Positions 7,400 to 15,328 of a stretch of DNA of 64,000 nucleotides are shown one piece after another. Within the stretch, counting starts at the first letter, position 1, and each line of letters opens with the position of its first letter. A program made the position numbers and the translations under genes. This DNA is from an uncultured Lachnospiraceae bacterium (GTDB taxonomy: Bacteria > Bacillota > Clostridia > Lachnospirales > Lachnospiraceae). The notes under the pieces are model-generated. The model was not told where the DNA came from and ran no database searches. It was given only the letters and a program-made list of their open reading frames with translations. The DNA lies in the NCBI GenBank assembly GCA_900550475.1, contig URSA01000003.1:186001-250000 (forward strand), given 5' to 3'.

Positions 7400-10324
7400 A
7401 TGAAAGTAGAAGATCTGACAAGCTATGAACTGATCGAGAAAAGAAGGATCGAAGATCTCAATTCGGAGAGCTATCTTCTGAGACACAAAAAGACGGGAGC
7501 CAGAGTGGCGCTTCTGTCCAATGATGATGAGAACAAGGTGTTCTCCATCGGCTTCAGAACCACACCCGTGAACAGCACCGGAGTGGCGCATATCATGGAG
7601 CATTCCGTGCTCTGCGGATCGAAACGCTTTCCGGTGAAGGATCCGTTTATCGAGCTGGCGAAGGGCTCACTCAACACATTTTTGAATGCCATGACGTACC
7701 CGGACAAGACAATCTATCCGCTGGCAAGCTGCAATGACAAGGACTTCCAGAATCTGATGCATGTGTATCTGGACGCGGTGTTCTATCCCAACATCTACAA
7801 GGAAGAGAAGATCTTCCGTCAGGAGGGCTGGCATTATGAGCTGCAGGATAAGGAGGGCAAGCTTTCCTTAAACGGCGTGGTATACAACGAGATGAAGGGC
7901 GCGTTCTCCTCACCGGACGAGGTGCTTTCCAGAGAGGTGATGAATTCCCTCTACCCGGATACCACATACGGATTTGAGTCCGGCGGCGATCCGCAGGTTA
8001 TCCCGGAACTGACCTATGAGGAATTTATGGAGTTCCACAAAAAGTATTATCACCCCTCCAACAGCTATATCTTCCTCTACGGCAATATGGATATGGCGGA
8101 GAAGCTGGATTTCATAGACCGGGAATATCTGTCCGCATTTGAGAGGCGCGAGGTGGCATCGGAGGTGGAATCCCAGAAAGCCTTCACAGAGATGCGCAGA
8201 GTGGAGAAGGAGTATCCCATCGGCGCGGAGGACAAGGAGGAGGGAAACACCTACCTTGCATACAACATGACCGTGGAAAATACACTGGACAGAGAGCTTT
8301 ATCTGGCATTCCAGATCCTCGACTATGCGCTCTGTTCCGCACCGGGCGCACCCTTGAAGAAGGCGCTGACGGATGCCGGGATCGGAACGGATATTTACAG
8401 CCGCTACGAGAACGGGATCAAGCAGCCCTATTTCAGCATCGTGGCGAAGAATGCGGATGCGGATCAGGAACCCTTATTCCTGAATACCATCACAGAGGTT
8501 CTTGAGAAACTTGTGAAGGAGGGCTTTGACAGAAAGGCGCTTCTGGCAGGATTAAACTACTACGAGTTCAAGTACAGGGAGGCGGACTTTGGCTCTTATC
8601 CCGCCGGACTGATGTATAATCTGCAAATGTTCGACAGCTGGCTCTACGACGACAGCAAACCGTTTATCCACATTGAGGCGAACGAGACCTTTGCCCGTCT
8701 GCGGGAAAAGACAGAGACCGGATATTACGAGGAGCTTGTGCAGAAGTACCTGCTTTCCAATCCCCACAAATCTCTGGTGGTATTGAAGCCTTGCAGGGGT
8801 CTGACGGAGAAGCGTGACAGGGAATTGCGGGAGAAGCTGCAGGCATACAAGCAGTCCCTTTCCGAGAGCGAGCTTTGCAGGCTTGTGGAGGATACCAAGG
8901 CGCTCAAGGCTTATCAGGACGCACCGGACACGGAGGAGGATCTGAACAAGATCCCGCTGCTTTCCGTGGCGGATCTGAAAAAAGAGGCGGCGCCCTATGT
9001 CAACGAGCTGAGAAAGATCAGGGATCGGGATTTCCTCTACCATGGTCTGTTTACCAACGGCATCTGCTACCTGCGCCTGATCTTCAAGCTGGATCGCGTT
9101 CCGGGCAGACTGTTCCCCTATATCGGTGTGCTGAAGGGGCTTTTAGGACTGCTCAACACAGAGAAGCACGGCTACGTGGATCTCTATAATGAGATCAATA
9201 TCCTGACGGGCGGCATGGCGACGGTGGACAATGTTTACGAGAACGCACAGCAGGATAACTGCTGCACGGTGACGATGGAGCTTAAGACGAAGGTGATGGA
9301 GCAGAATCTGGATAAGGCGGTCGGCCTTATGCAGGAGATTATGCTGACCTCGGATCTTACGGATAAGAAGCGTATCAAGGAGATTCTGGCGGAAGGAAAA
9401 TCCCGCATGCAGGGACAGATGAGCAACGCCGGACATATGGTTGCCGTGGGCAGGGCAATGGCGGGCATCACGGAGGAATCCGCGTTGAACGAGCAGCTTT
9501 CCGGCATTGCATTCTACCGTTTTGTGGAGGAGCTGGACGCGCATTTTGAGGAGAAGGCGGATGAACTGGTTGAGAACCTGAAGGAGCTTTCCCACATGAT
9601 CTTCCGGGCGGAGAACCTGATGTATGACCTGACCGGAAGCGGGACGGCTGCGGAGGCACTGCCAGAGCTTACGGCAGGGCTTGAGGGTGCGCTGTATACG
9701 GATGAGGTGGAAAAGGGAAGCTATCATCCGGAACTTGTCAAGAAGAATGAGGGCTTCAAGACGCCGGGACAGATCCAGTATGTCTGCCGTGCGGGAGACT
9801 TCAAGGACAAGGGACTTGCCTACACCGGCTCCCTACGGGTGCTGAAGGTGATGATGGGGTATGATTACCTCTGGAATCAGGTGCGTGTGCAGGGCGGCGC
9901 GTACGGCTGTATGTGCAGCTTCTCCCGTTTCGGCGACTGCTACTTTGTCTCTTACAGGGATCCAAATCTGAAGCGCACGCTGGATGTGTACGAGGCGGCT
10001 GCGGATTATATTGCGGGCTTTGAGGCGGATGAGCGCACCATGACACAATTTATCATAGGGGCAGTCAGCGAGCTTGACATGCCCATGACAGCTTCCGTGA
10101 GGGGACTGTATTCTCTGAGCGGATTTATGACCGGAATCACGGATGAGGACAGACAGAGGGAGCGGAATGAACTCCTGCAGACGACAGCGGACGATCTGCG
10201 CGGGACAGCCGCATATGTGCGCGCCTTCATGGAGGACGAGTGCCTGTGCGTGGTGGGAAATGCAGAAAAAATATCGGAGAGCGCAGCATTGTTTGACCAT
10301 GTTGAGAATCTTGTAAACGGCTGA
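7400..10324 (+). CDS. M16C family zinc metalloprotease (PreP/falcilysin-like), 974 aa
   Basis: The inverted zinc motif HxxEH is present as HIMEH (His64, Glu67, His68), and the third ligand is probably Glu164 in NEMKGAF, the distance expected for M16 enzymes. The length of about 970 residues fits single-chain M16C presequence proteases, made of two halves that close like a clamshell around short unstructured peptides. There is no signal peptide, so it should degrade peptides in the cytosol. It is probably the last gene of the transcript starting near 5.26 kb, 16 bp after the small unknown gene, with a GGGAG ribosome binding site. Confidence 0.9.
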   Translation: MKVEDLTSYELIEKRRIEDLNSESYLLRHKKTGARVALLSNDDENKVFSIGFRTTPVNSTGVAHIMEHSVLCGSKRFPVKDPFIELAKGSLNTFLNAMTYPDKTIYPLASCNDKDFQNLMHVYLDAVFYPNIYKEEKIFRQEGWHYELQDKEGKLSLNGVVYNEMKGAFSSPDEVLSREVMNSLYPDTTYGFESGGDPQVIPELTYEEFMEFHKKYYHPSNSYIFLYGNMDMAEKLDFIDREYLSAFERREVASEVESQKAFTEMRRVEKEYPIGAEDKEEGNTYLAYNMTVENTLDRELYLAFQILDYALCSAPGAPLKKALTDAGIGTDIYSRYENGIKQPYFSIVAKNADADQEPLFLNTITEVLEKLVKEGFDRKALLAGLNYYEFKYREADFGSYPAGLMYNLQMFDSWLYDDSKPFIHIEANETFARLREKTETGYYEELVQKYLLSNPHKSLVVLKPCRGLTEKRDRELREKLQAYKQSLSESELCRLVEDTKALKAYQDAPDTEEDLNKIPLLSVADLKKEAAPYVNELRKIRDRDFLYHGLFTNGICYLRLIFKLDRVPGRLFPYIGVLKGLLGLLNTEKHGYVDLYNEINILTGGMATVDNVYENAQQDNCCTVTMELKTKVMEQNLDKAVGLMQEIMLTSDLTDKKRIKEILAEGKSRMQGQMSNAGHMVAVGRAMAGITEESALNEQLSGIAFYRFVEELDAHFEEKADELVENLKELSHMIFRAENLMYDLTGSGTAAEALPELTAGLEGALYTDEVEKGSYHPELVKKNEGFKTPGQIQYVCRAGDFKDKGLAYTGSLRVLKVMMGYDYLWNQVRVQGGAYGCMCSFSRFGDCYFVSYRDPNLKRTLDVYEAAADYIAGFEADERTMTQFIIGAVSELDMPMTASVRGLYSLSGFMTGITDEDRQRERNELLQTTADDLRGTAAYVRAFMEDECLCVVGNAEKISESAALFDHVENLVNG

Positions 10325-10354
10325 TACCGGCACAGACCGGGGAAGGAGGGTCAC

Positions 10355-11461
10355 ATGAACCTGAACAGAAGGAGAAAGGGAATTTATCTAATGTCTGCCG
10401 TACTGTTTGCGGCGATGCTCGCAGGCTGCGGCGCAAGCGATTCAAAGAGCGGCGCATACTATGCGGAGAACGGGGCGTCTTACGATTCCTACGGCGAAGA
10501 CTATGCCACGGACGAGATCTACATGCCGCAGAGCGATACGGCGGCGTCCGGCACCGGGAGCACAAATGAGCAGGGAAGTGTCAGAGCGGGGAGAAAGCTG
10601 ATCAAAACAGCCAATTTTTCCGTGGAGACACTGCAGTTTGACGACCTCCTTGTCCATGTGCAGGATAAGACGGAGGAGCTGGGCGGCTATGTGGAGAGCA
10701 TGAACGTATATAACGGCAGCGCCTACAACCGCTACAATTATTCCTACTACGACACGGGCTACCGCAATGACAGAAGTGCGAGCCTGACGCTCCGCATTCC
10801 TAGTGAGAACATGGATGCATTCCTGACCTATGTGGGGGAGAACAGCAATGTGACCAACCGCTCGGTGCAGGAGGTGGATGTGACGCTTGACTACGTGGAT
10901 CTGGAAAGCCACAAAAAGACCCTTCTTGCAGAGCAGGACAGACTGCTTGAGCTGATGGGGCAGGCGGAGACACTGGAGGACATCATCACGCTGGAATCCC
11001 GTCTCTCTGAGATACGCTATCAGATCGAGAGCATGGAGAGCAGGCTCAGAACCTACGACAATCAGATTACATACAGCACACTTTATCTGGATATTTCCGA
11101 GGTGGTGGAGCTGACACCGGTTCAGGTGGAGGAGAAGACCGTCTGGGAGCGCATCGGAGAGGGCTTTGTGAAGAGCCTGACCAACATCGGCAACGGCTGC
11201 AGGGAGTTCTTTGTATGGTTTGTGGTGAGCCTGCCGTATCTATTGCTGATTGCACTGATCGTCTTTGTGATCGTGCGGGTCATCATGTTCATTGCGAAAA
11301 GACAGGATAAGAAGAGAGAAAAGCGGATGGCGGCAATGGGAGGCACACAGCCGTACATGACGCCCTATCAGGGAGCCTATGCGCAGATGCCCTCCGGCGG
11401 ACAGCCCACAGCGCCCGCACCCGCGCAGCCGGTGACGACGGAAAATAAAGAGCAGAAGTAA
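10355..11461 (+). CDS. DUF4349 domain lipoprotein with C-terminal membrane segment
   Basis: A 368-residue protein with a signal peptide ending in the lipobox LAGC (Cys about residue 25). A Ser/Gly/Tyr-rich spacer is followed by the DUF4349 core from about 85 to 255, which includes the typical opening GRKLIKTANFSVE and a coiled coil (about 185-235) of leucine and glutamate heptads. A strong transmembrane helix spans about 287-312, followed by a basic stop-transfer and a Pro/Gln/Ala-rich tail. The family is common in Firmicutes but its function is unknown; exposure on the outer face of the membrane is inferred from the lipobox. The ribosome binding site GGAGGG precedes ATG 10355. It is 30 bp after the protease gene and 31 bp before era. 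Confidence 0.85.
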   Translation: MNLNRRRKGIYLMSAVLFAAMLAGCGASDSKSGAYYAENGASYDSYGEDYATDEIYMPQSDTAASGTGSTNEQGSVRAGRKLIKTANFSVETLQFDDLLVHVQDKTEELGGYVESMNVYNGSAYNRYNYSYYDTGYRNDRSASLTLRIPSENMDAFLTYVGENSNVTNRSVQEVDVTLDYVDLESHKKTLLAEQDRLLELMGQAETLEDIITLESRLSEIRYQIESMESRLRTYDNQITYSTLYLDISEVVELTPVQVEEKTVWERIGEGFVKSLTNIGNGCREFFVWFVVSLPYLLLIALIVFVIVRVIMFIAKRQDKKREKRMAAMGGTQPYMTPYQGAYAQMPSGGQPTAPAPAQPVTTENKEQK

Positions 11462-11492
11462 AGGCGGGGCATCCCGCCGGACGGAGATTGAC

Positions 11493-12404
11493 ATGGAACA
11501 GAATGCAGCATTCAAATCGGGTTTCGCAACCCTGATCGGCAGACCGAATGTGGGAAAATCCACTCTGATGAACTGCCTGATCGGACAGAAGATTGCGATC
11601 ACATCCAATAAACCGCAGACCACAAGAAACAGGATCCAGACGGTCTATACCTCTGAGGAGGGACAGATCGTGTTTCTGGACACGCCCGGCATTCACAAGG
11701 CGAAGAACAAGCTGGGCGACTATATGGTAGGGGTGGCGGAAAAGACCATGTCGGAGGTTGATGTGATCCTCTGGCTGGTGGAGCCGTCCAATTTTATCGG
11801 CGCAGGCGAGAGACATATCATTGAGCAGTTACAGAAAACCGCAACGCCCGTGATTCTTGTGATCAACAAGATCGACACGGTGAAGCGGGAGCAGCTTCTG
11901 GAATATATCGACACCTACCGTAAGGAATATGATTTTGCGGAGATCGTTCCGGTGTCCGCCCTGAAAGCGGAAAATACGGAGGAGCTCATCAAGTGCATTA
12001 TGAAATATCTTCCCTACGGTCCGGCGTTCTATGATGAGGACACGGTCACGGATCAGCCCATGCGCCAGATCGTGGCGGAGTTAATCCGGGAGAAGGCGCT
12101 GCGGCTCCTCGAGGAGGAGATTCCCCACGGCGTCGCCGTCAGCATCGAGAGCATGAAGTTTAGGAAAAACATTGTGGACATTGAGGCGACCATCGTCTGC
12201 GAGCGGGATTCCCACAAGGGAATCATCATCGGAAAGGGCGGCAGCATGTTGAAAAGGATCGGCTCCATGGCGCGGCCGGAGATCGAGGATATGTTGGAAA
12301 AACAGGTGAATCTGCAGCTCTGGGTGAAGGTGAAAAAGGATTGGCGGGACAGCGATTTCCTTCTCAAAAATTTCGGCTACAACGAAAAAGATACCAGAAG
12401 CTGA
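11493..12404 (+). CDS. era: GTPase Era
   Basis: Era is a GTPase that binds 16S rRNA near its 3' end during 30S subunit maturation. Visible motifs are G1 GRPNVGKS (16-23), a G2-type TT pair near residue 43, G3 DTPG (63-66), G4 NKID (125-128) and G5 SAL (about 153). The C-terminal KH domain has IIGKGGSMLKRIG (about 247-259) and the closing signature LWVKVKKDWR. The length of 303 residues is normal. It is followed by yqzL and recO, the same order as in Bacillus. Confidence 0.97.
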   Translation: MEQNAAFKSGFATLIGRPNVGKSTLMNCLIGQKIAITSNKPQTTRNRIQTVYTSEEGQIVFLDTPGIHKAKNKLGDYMVGVAEKTMSEVDVILWLVEPSNFIGAGERHIIEQLQKTATPVILVINKIDTVKREQLLEYIDTYRKEYDFAEIVPVSALKAENTEELIKCIMKYLPYGPAFYDEDTVTDQPMRQIVAELIREKALRLLEEEIPHGVAVSIESMKFRKNIVDIEATIVCERDSHKGIIIGKGGSMLKRIGSMARPEIEDMLEKQVNLQLWVKVKKDWRDSDFLLKNFGYNEKDTRS

Positions 12405-12466
12405 CGCATAGAAAATGAAAATCGGCGAACCCTAATGACGAGGAAACACACAAAAGGGGGAGCAGG

Positions 12467-12655
12467 ATGAACGGCGAAAATTACTGGAAGCAATTTGAAG
12501 AAAGCGGCAGCGTTGCGGATTATCTGGCTTACGCCAGGGGAAAGGCACAGGAGAACCCGCGGACGGCGGGTCTTGTGGCGGGAGAGTATCCTTATGCAGG
12601 ATATATGTTTTGTGACAGGAATGGTGATCAGCCAGACCCCTGTCGGGGAATATGA
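12467..12655 (+). CDS. YqzL-like small protein between era and recO
   Basis: A 62-residue protein. Its N-terminal half (NYWKQFEESGSVADYLAYAR) matches the short YqzL pattern WKxFexTGxxxxYL, a small family typically encoded between era and recO in Firmicutes. Its function is unknown. A ribosome binding site (AAAGGGGGAG) precedes ATG 12467. The reading frame runs 62 nt into recO in a different frame, so the C-terminal 20 residues are probably non-conserved overlap. Confidence 0.65.
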   Translation: MNGENYWKQFEESGSVADYLAYARGKAQENPRTAGLVAGEYPYAGYMFCDRNGDQPDPCRGI

Positions 12656-13244
12656 CAGAAGAATCTGTATACTTACAAAAGAGAGAGGGAAGATTTCTGC
12701 CTTTGCGAAAGGTGCAAGACGGCCCACCAGCCGTTTTACGGCGGCAACCAACCCTTTTTCTTTTGGCAGGTTCAAGCTGTTTGAGGGAAAAAACTCCTAT
12801 AATGTTGCGGAGGCTGACATCAGTCAGTATTTCGAGGAGCTCCGCTCGGATTACATATGCGCCTATTACGGTATGTATTTTCTGGAGGTCGCGGATTACT
12901 ACACCAGAGAGAACAACGACGAGAGGGAGATGCTGAAGCTTTTGTACCAGAGCCTGCGCGCCCTGCTTGTGCCGGTGCTTCCAAACCCGCTTGTGAGAGC
13001 CGTGTTTGAATTGAAGGCGATTGCGGTGAACGGGGAGTACCCCGGTGTTCCGAAAGACCGGAAGTGGAACGGATCCACGGAATATGCGCTTACATACATT
13101 GCACAGAGCAGCATTGAGAAGCTGTATACCTTCACGGTGACACCGGAGGTGCTTGCGGAACTTACGGAGGTTGCGGGAGAATATCGCAGACGATTTATGG
13201 ATCACCCGTTCAAAAGTCTGCAAATATTAGAAACTCTTTGTTGA
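12594..13244 (+). CDS. recO: DNA repair protein RecO
   Basis: RecO loads RecA and anneals strands together with RecR and SSB in recombinational repair. The N-terminal OB-fold signature is clear: VTGMVISQTPVGEYDRRI, then LTKERGKISAFAKGARRPTS. The C-terminal helical part is present, but the CxxC zinc pairs found in many RecO proteins are absent, and at 216 residues it is shorter than the usual 240-260. ATG 12594 is chosen because it puts the conserved first strand at the N-terminus and follows GGAG at 12581. The overlap with yqzL suggests translational coupling. Confidence 0.88.
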   Translation: MQDICFVTGMVISQTPVGEYDRRICILTKERGKISAFAKGARRPTSRFTAATNPFSFGRFKLFEGKNSYNVAEADISQYFEELRSDYICAYYGMYFLEVADYYTRENNDEREMLKLLYQSLRALLVPVLPNPLVRAVFELKAIAVNGEYPGVPKDRKWNGSTEYALTYIAQSSIEKLYTFTVTPEVLAELTEVAGEYRRRFMDHPFKSLQILETLC

Positions 13245-13269
13245 AAAACCAAAATAAGTTCGCTATAAT
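13241..13269 (+). promoter_or_regulatory. Promoter inside the end of recO
   Basis: TTGAAA (13241-13246), 17 bp, perfect TATAAT (13264-13269). The -35 box overlaps the recO stop codon. It would drive the lipoprotein gene and probably glyS and alaS. Confidence 0.75.
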
Positions 13270-13323
13270 AAAGAATGGTGTCTTAAAACCAAAAGAAAAA
13301 AATGTGTTTAAAAGGAGATATTT

Positions 13324-13914
13324 ATGGGGAAAAGAAGATGGACGGGTGTGACCGGAGCGGCTCTGCTCCTTTCGTTTGCAATGTTGCTTTCCGGCTGTGC
13401 CGGGAATAGCAGCAGGGAACCGGAGACAGGTGTGAAGATTGGCGCGGACGGGGAGATTACCGCGAAGATTGTGGAGTCCTTTGACAAGGAGTATTACACC
13501 GAGGAAGGGCTTGAACAGTTCATCCGGGAAGAAATGCAGGCCTACGGTAAGGGGAGAATATCGGCAATCGGAATCGATCGGAGAGACGACGGGGCAACGG
13601 TGAGTGTCGGTATGCGGTATGGGTCGGCAGAGGACTATGCGGCGTTCAATGAAGTGACGTTCTTCTACGGAACCGTGGAACAGGCGCAGGCGGAGGGGTA
13701 TTCCCTGGATACGGCGCTTGTCAATGCGAAGGGCGCGAGTGTGCAGGGCGGGGCGGATGCCCTGGCGGGAAAGCATGTGGTGATTTTTTCAGAAACCATG
13801 CTGGTGACGGTTCCGACGAAGGTCTTATACCGGAGCGAGGGAAGTACGCTGGTTGACAGCAAAAGCGTCAGGGCGTCGGGTGACGGCGGGCTGACTTATG
13901 TGATCATAAAATAG
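13324..13914 (+). CDS. Putative lipoprotein, 196 aa, unknown function
   Basis: The signal peptide ends in the lipobox LLSGC (Cys about residue 25). The mature part has no domain I recognise. It looks like a compact alpha/beta protein with repeated short strands and contains no cysteine after the lipid-modified one. A ribosome binding site (AAAGGAG) precedes ATG 13324. It has its own promoter and lies only 13 bp before glyS, so an envelope lipoprotein shares its transcript with two tRNA synthetases. Outer-surface anchoring is inferred from the lipobox. Confidence 0.75.
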   Translation: MGKRRWTGVTGAALLLSFAMLLSGCAGNSSREPETGVKIGADGEITAKIVESFDKEYYTEEGLEQFIREEMQAYGKGRISAIGIDRRDDGATVSVGMRYGSAEDYAAFNEVTFFYGTVEQAQAEGYSLDTALVNAKGASVQGGADALAGKHVVIFSETMLVTVPTKVLYRSEGSTLVDSKSVRASGDGGLTYVIIK

Positions 13915-13927
13915 GAGGAGAACTATT

Positions 13928-15316
13928 ATGGAAAAGACAATGGACAAGATCGTAGCGCTGGCAAAGGCAAGGGGCTTTGTATATCCCGGCTCCGAAATTT
14001 ACGGAGGACTTGCCAACACATGGGATTACGGCAATCTTGGAGTGGAACTGAAAAATAATGTGAAGAAGGCATGGTGGCAGAAATTCATCACGGAAAACCC
14101 CTACAACGTAGGCGTGGACTGTGCCATCCTGATGAATCCCCAGACATGGGTTGCCAGTGGACATCTGGGCGGTTTCTCCGACCCGTTGATGGACTGTAAG
14201 GAATGTCATGAGAGGTTCCGTGCGGATAAGCTGATCGAGGATTTCTGCGCAGAGAACGGCATCACGCTTGAGGAGAGCGTGGATGCATGGTCTCAGGAGC
14301 AGATGAAAAACTTCGTGGAGGAGCACAATATTCCCTGCCCGACCTGCGGCAAGCACAATTTCACGGACATCAGACAGTTCAACCTGATGTTCAAGACCTT
14401 TCAGGGCGTTACCGAGGATGCAAAGAATACGGTGTATCTGCGTCCCGAGACCGCACAGGGTATTTTCGTAAACTTCAAGAATGTGCAGCGTACCTCCAGA
14501 AAGAAGATTCCTTTCGGCATCGGTCAGATCGGAAAGTCTTTCCGTAACGAGATCACGCCGGGCAACTTTACGTTCAGAACCAGAGAGTTTGAGCAGATGG
14601 AGCTTGAGTTCTTCTGCGAGCCGGGCACCGATCTGGAATGGTTCCAGTACTGGAGAGCCTTCTGCCGTGACTGGCTTCTGTCACTGGGCATGAAGGAGGA
14701 GGAGATGCGTCTGCGTGACCACTCTCCGGAGGAGCTTTGCTTCTACAGCAAGGGCACGACGGATATCGAGTTCCTGTTTCCGTTCGGCTGGGGTGAGCTC
14801 TGGGGCATTGCGGACAGAACCGACTATGACCTGACCCAGCATGCAAACCTGTCCGGTCAGGATATGACCTATTTTGACGATACCAAGAATGAGAAATACA
14901 TACCTTATGTAATTGAACCTTCTTTGGGCGCAGACCGCGTGGTGCTTGCATTCCTGTGTGCTGCCTACGACGAGGAGGAGCTGGAGGGCGGTGACATGCG
15001 TACCGTGCTTCGTTTCCATCCGGCGCTTGCACCGGTGAAGATCGGTGTGCTGCCGCTTTCCAAGAAGCTGAACGAGGGCGCCGAGAAGGTCTATACGCAG
15101 CTCTGCAGGAAGTATAACTGCGAGTTCGACGACAGAGGCGCGATCGGAAAGAGATACCGCCGTCAGGATGAGATCGGTACGCCTTTCTGCATCACTTACG
15201 ACTTTGATTCCGAGACGGACGGCTGTGTCACGGTGCGTTTCCGCGATTCCATGGAGCAGGAGCGCGTAGCCATTGCAGATCTGGATGCATACTTTGCAGA
15301 CAAATTCACGTTTTAA
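13928..15316 (+). CDS. glyS: Glycyl-tRNA synthetase, single-chain dimeric type
   Basis: This is a class II synthetase of the alpha2 type (GlyQS/GRS1), not the bacterial alpha2beta2 form. It starts with the characteristic KARGFVYPGSEIYGG and has motif 2-like FRNEITPGNFTFRTREFEQME and a motif 3 region with PSLGADRVVLAFL. The C-terminal anticodon-binding domain begins near residue 365 (LAPVKIGVLPL). Cys pairs in the insertion (CKECH, CPTCGK) may bind zinc. The length of 462 is typical. A strong AGGAGG ribosome binding site is present. alaS follows 12 bp downstream. No T-box was seen in front of it. Confidence 0.97.
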   Translation: MEKTMDKIVALAKARGFVYPGSEIYGGLANTWDYGNLGVELKNNVKKAWWQKFITENPYNVGVDCAILMNPQTWVASGHLGGFSDPLMDCKECHERFRADKLIEDFCAENGITLEESVDAWSQEQMKNFVEEHNIPCPTCGKHNFTDIRQFNLMFKTFQGVTEDAKNTVYLRPETAQGIFVNFKNVQRTSRKKIPFGIGQIGKSFRNEITPGNFTFRTREFEQMELEFFCEPGTDLEWFQYWRAFCRDWLLSLGMKEEEMRLRDHSPEELCFYSKGTTDIEFLFPFGWGELWGIADRTDYDLTQHANLSGQDMTYFDDTKNEKYIPYVIEPSLGADRVVLAFLCAAYDEEELEGGDMRTVLRFHPALAPVKIGVLPLSKKLNEGAEKVYTQLCRKYNCEFDDRGAIGKRYRRQDEIGTPFCITYDFDSETDGCVTVRFRDSMEQERVAIADLDAYFADKFTF

Positions 15317-15328
15317 TTGGAGGATCAG

